Positions 61,564 through 64,000 of a stretch of 64,000 bases of DNA are shown piece after piece. This stretch comes from Mesorhizobium sp. (GTDB lineage Bacteria; Pseudomonadota; Alphaproteobacteria; Rhizobiales; Rhizobiaceae), in assembly GCF_004962245.1 (NCBI RefSeq), contig NZ_SUHQ01000002.1:186001-250000 (forward strand). Direction: 5' to 3'. A model generated the notes under the pieces. It did not search any database. It worked only from the letters and a program-made list of their open reading frames with translations, and was not told the origin of the DNA. The position numbers and the translations under genes are program-made. The first letter of the stretch is position 1, and every line of letters begins with the position of its first letter.

Positions 61564-61965
61564 ATGCGGATGATGGCACGCTGGTCGCCAAGGCAATTCC
61601 TTATCATGCTGCTCGCGGTCTTCCTGACCGCGGGGTTCAGCCTTTCCGGTGCACAGGCGAGTGTCATGTCGGCCGAGATGATGACGACGATGTCGGACAA
61701 CGCCATGGCCATGCACCCCGACGCTGATATGACCATGTCCTCCGGCATGGCTGACGACTGCAAGGCATGCCCCGAGAGCGCGGGCGACGACGACAACCCG
61801 ATGCAATGTCCGCAGACCTGTATCGCGCCGGTGCTCGCGGTGCTGCCGCAAGACCTCGCCGTGACGACGGCGCCGCGGGTGCAGCAGCCGTCGGCGCTAC
61901 CGACCCCGCTTCTTCACGGGCGAAGCCCCCTGCCCGACCCATCCCCTCCAAGACCAGCGATCTGA
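61564..61965 (+). CDS. secreted Met/Cys-rich protein, probably copper-related
   Basis: The 133-residue protein has a signal peptide (RQFLIMLLAVFLTAGFSLSG, then AQAS). The mature part has many Met in MSAEMMTTMS, NAMAMHPDADMTMSSGMADD and two paired Cys motifs (CKAC and CPQTC), then a Pro-rich tail. Met clusters and Cys pairs suit periplasmic copper binding, like DUF2946-type proteins. GAGG lies 7 nt before the ATG. A multicopper oxidase gene follows on the same strand, supporting a copper role. No enzyme motif is present. Confidence 0.75.
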   Translation: MRMMARWSPRQFLIMLLAVFLTAGFSLSGAQASVMSAEMMTTMSDNAMAMHPDADMTMSSGMADDCKACPESAGDDDNPMQCPQTCIAPVLAVLPQDLAVTTAPRVQQPSALPTPLLHGRSPLPDPSPPRPAI

Positions 61966-62107
61966 TCTGACGCCGTTTCAGCCGTCCTGCGGCTGAGTGC
62001 CGGCGCGTGATCGCCCACCACGCTCATTGTGGCGTGGCGGGCGCGGACACGGGTTCAATCGATGTCGAGATGCTCGCCGTCGATCGAGATCGCAAAGGCC
62101 AATAAGG

Positions 62108-63544
62108 GTGAATTCCGATTTCCATCATTTGATTTCACGCCGCGGGTTTCTCGTTGCGGCGGCGGGCGTTGCCGCGTCCGCATCGATGCGTCCCGTGCGG
62201 GCATCCGCCATGGCGGAACGCCGGATCGGGGTTGCGCCGAGCCAGGCCCGGTTCACCGGCCCCGATGGTCCGCATACCCCGGTGTGGACCTATGACCGGA
62301 CAGTTCCCGGCCCAGCGCTGCGCCTGCTGCAAAGAGAGCCGATCCGCATCGTTGTCGACAACAGGCTCGACGAGGACACGACGGTCCATTGGCATGGCAT
62401 ACGATTGCCGAACGCCATGGACGGCGTGCCGGGCTTGACCCAGCCGCCGATCAAGCCGGGCGAGAGCTTCGTCTATGAGTTCACGCCGCCCGATGCCGGC
62501 ACCTTCTGGTATCATCCGCATGCCGACAGCCTCGTGCAGCTCGGCCGCGGACTTGCCGGCGCCCTCATCGTCGAGGAGACCGAGCCGGTCGCCGTCGACC
62601 GCGATCTCTTGTGGCTGCTGCAGGACTGGCGGCTTGCCAAGGATGGGCAGATCGCCGCCGGCTTCGGCAACATGATGGATGCGGCTATGTCGGGCCGCGT
62701 CGGCAATGTCGTCACCATCAACGGGACAGTGCCGGTCGATCAATCGGTGAAAGCAGGCGCGCGGGTCAGGCTGCGGCTCGCCAATGCGTCGCTCGCCCGC
62801 ATCATGGCTTTGCGCTTCGAAGGTCATCGCCCGGTTGTCGTCGCGATCGACGGCCAGCCCTGTGACCCGCATGAGCCGGAGGACGGTCGCCTTGTGCTCG
62901 CACCGGCCATGCGCATCGACATCATGCTCGACATGCAGGGCGACCCAGGCAAGCGCTACGCCGTGATCGACGATTTCTACGATGGCCTTGCCTACACACT
63001 GACCACGCTCGCCTATGACGAAGCGCCGCCGCTGCGCGCGCATCCTCTCGACGCGCCTGTCGGCCTGCCGCGCAATCCGCTGCCCGAACCCGACCTCGTC
63101 AGGGCCGAGCGCCAGGAGATCGTGCTGCAAGGCGGCATGATGGGTGGCGGCAAGCTGGCCGGCGTCGGCGGCATGATGGGGATGGCGGCGCACGGCATGA
63201 ACGGCGGTGCTGCCTGGGCGATCAACGACATGTCGATGACCGGCGATGGCCACGCCGGCATGGCGCCGCAGTTCACGCTGAAGCGCGGAACGACCTGTCA
63301 TCTCACCATGCGCAACGAAACCGCTTGGTGGCATCCGATGCACATCCATGGCTTCAGCATGTCGGTGCTTTCGCGCAACGGTTCACCGGTGCCGCATCGG
63401 CAATGGCAGGACACGGTGCTGATGGCCCCCAAGGATACGATCGAATGCGCCTTCGTCGCCGACAATCCCGGCGACTGGATGCTGCATTGCCATGTCGCCG
63501 ACCACCAGATGGCCGGCCTCATGACCGTGTTTCGCGTGACGTAA
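62108..63544 (+). CDS. periplasmic multicopper oxidase (CopA/CueO-like)
   Basis: The 478-residue enzyme has a twin-arginine leader (SRRGFLVAAAGVAASA) and three cupredoxin domains. The copper ligands are in TVHWHGIRLP, FWYHPHADS, HPMHIHGFSM and MLHCHVADHQMAGLM, giving one type 1 and a trinuclear centre. A Met/Gly/His-rich insert (GMMGGGKLAG, GMMGMAAHGMNGG) before the last domain may be a Cu(I)-binding region as in CueO. It would oxidise Cu(I) or phenols in the periplasm. GTG at 62108 starts just before the leader with AAGG upstream; the longer frame from 61997 gives an unlikely Arg-rich N-terminus. Confidence 0.93.
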   Translation: MNSDFHHLISRRGFLVAAAGVAASASMRPVRASAMAERRIGVAPSQARFTGPDGPHTPVWTYDRTVPGPALRLLQREPIRIVVDNRLDEDTTVHWHGIRLPNAMDGVPGLTQPPIKPGESFVYEFTPPDAGTFWYHPHADSLVQLGRGLAGALIVEETEPVAVDRDLLWLLQDWRLAKDGQIAAGFGNMMDAAMSGRVGNVVTINGTVPVDQSVKAGARVRLRLANASLARIMALRFEGHRPVVVAIDGQPCDPHEPEDGRLVLAPAMRIDIMLDMQGDPGKRYAVIDDFYDGLAYTLTTLAYDEAPPLRAHPLDAPVGLPRNPLPEPDLVRAERQEIVLQGGMMGGGKLAGVGGMMGMAAHGMNGGAAWAINDMSMTGDGHAGMAPQFTLKRGTTCHLTMRNETAWWHPMHIHGFSMSVLSRNGSPVPHRQWQDTVLMAPKDTIECAFVADNPGDWMLHCHVADHQMAGLMTVFRVT

Positions 63545-63575
63545 AGCTCTTTTCATTCAACCAAGGAGAACTGCA

Positions 63576-64000
63576 ATGAAACCGACCTACGCCTTCGCCG
63601 CCTTCGCCCTGGCAATCGCAACGCCAATGCCCGCGCTCGCCGCGACGATCAACGCCATCATGTACAAGAACCCGCAATGCAGCTGTTGCGAGGCCTATGC
63701 CGCCTATCTCGAGCAGAACGGCTTCAAGGTCGACATCAAGTCAGTCCACAATCTGTCCCAGATCAGCAGCGATGCCGGCGTGCCTGCCGACCTCGAAGGC
63801 TGTCATACGCTGATGGTCGACGGCTACGTCGTCGACGGCCTGGTGCCGGTCGATATCGTCAAGAAGCTCTTGACCGAACGACCCGCCATAACAGGCATCA
63901 CGCTGGCCGGCATGCCGACCGGCGCGCCGGGCATGGGCGGCGAGAAGGCCGAGACCTGGACGATCTACGCCTTCACCAAGGATGGCAAGGCGCCCACTGT
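63576..64000 (+). CDS. DUF411 metal-binding protein (partial, runs off the window)
   Basis: The first 141 codons are present. A signal peptide (KPTYAFAAFALAIATPMPAL) precedes the DUF411 domain: INAIMYKNPQCSCCEAYAAY with the CxCC site, then DLEGCHTLMVDGYVVDG and GMPTGAPGMGGEKAETW. DUF411 proteins are small periplasmic proteins often found beside copper or silver resistance genes. AAGGAGAA lies 6 nt before the ATG at 63576, 31 bp after the oxidase stop, so the two are one operon. The C-terminus is outside the window. Confidence 0.9.
   Translation, partial: MKPTYAFAAFALAIATPMPALAATINAIMYKNPQCSCCEAYAAYLEQNGFKVDIKSVHNLSQISSDAGVPADLEGCHTLMVDGYVVDGLVPVDIVKKLLTERPAITGITLAGMPTGAPGMGGEKAETWTIYAFTKDGKAPT

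Noticed and set aside
62135-63349. 404-codon minus-strand ORF
   Set aside because: Antisense of the multicopper oxidase.
1-64000. tRNA, rRNA, CRISPR array, prophage or integrase
   Set aside because: No cloverleaf with a GTTCRANNC arm, no rRNA core, no regular repeat array and no integrase or phage genes were found on reading both strands.

Overview
The window is a high-GC chromosomal segment of an alphaproteobacterium, most likely a Mesorhizobium-like member of the Hyphomicrobiales. This is an inference from the divergent dctA/dctBD dicarboxylate locus with its sigma-54 promoter, the many ABC uptake operons, the rhizobial-style intergenic palindromes, and protein families common in rhizobia (DUF2778, DUF892, ThuA). 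No rRNA, tRNA or CRISPR array was seen.

Layout. 1-6.5 kb: an FAD-linked 2-hydroxyacid oxidase, a c-type cytochrome with a sorbosone-dehydrogenase-like protein, an aldo/keto reductase, a methyltransferase and small proteins. 6.5-18.5 kb: a surface-polysaccharide locus with an ABC-2 exporter (Wzm/Wzt-like pair), four family-2 glycosyltransferases (one fused to a methyltransferase), a polysaccharide deacetylase, GalE and a UDP-xylose-synthase-like decarboxylase. This locus also holds decayed pieces: the C-terminus of an ABC exporter, the C-terminus of a family-4 glycosyltransferase, and a 471-bp element with perfect 21-bp inverted ends that carries a small membrane-protein gene. 18.6-22.5 kb: a MacB remnant, a ferric-reductase-like flavohaem protein, an MFS carrier, a VOC protein and an NTF2-like protein.

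22.6-32.1 kb looks like a nitrogen-compound catabolic region: an Lrp regulator divergent from an ornithine-cyclodeaminase-like gene, a DDAH/arginine-deiminase-like gene overlapping an AbgB-like M20 amidohydrolase, a divergent LysR regulator, and a polyamine-type ABC importer. 32-39 kb holds a DUF892 protein, another glycosyltransferase, and dctA divergent from dctBD. 39-47.7 kb holds a phytochelatin-synthase-like protease, a BKACE (DUF849) enzyme, a quinone reductase with a divergent LysR gene, and a six-gene string of Lrp regulator, lysine-6-dehydrogenase-like enzyme and polar amino-acid ABC importer.

47.7-58 kb is more scattered: a second short inverted-repeat element, an AraC regulator divergent from a DUF1330-methyltransferase fusion, a broken second copy of the BKACE 3' end, a thuA/thuB-like pair, a DUF2778 protein, a secreted cupin and a berberine-bridge-type oxidase. 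58-61 kb is a translationally coupled three-gene operon of type III polyketide synthase, methyltransferase and FAD oxidoreductase. The window ends in a copper-handling group: a Met/Cys-rich secreted protein, a multicopper oxidase and a DUF411 protein cut by the window edge.

The least explained items are the type III PKS operon, the small element with a membrane-protein passenger, the amidine/amide catabolic cluster, and the glycosyltransferase-methyltransferase fusion. All functions are read from sequence motifs without database searches.
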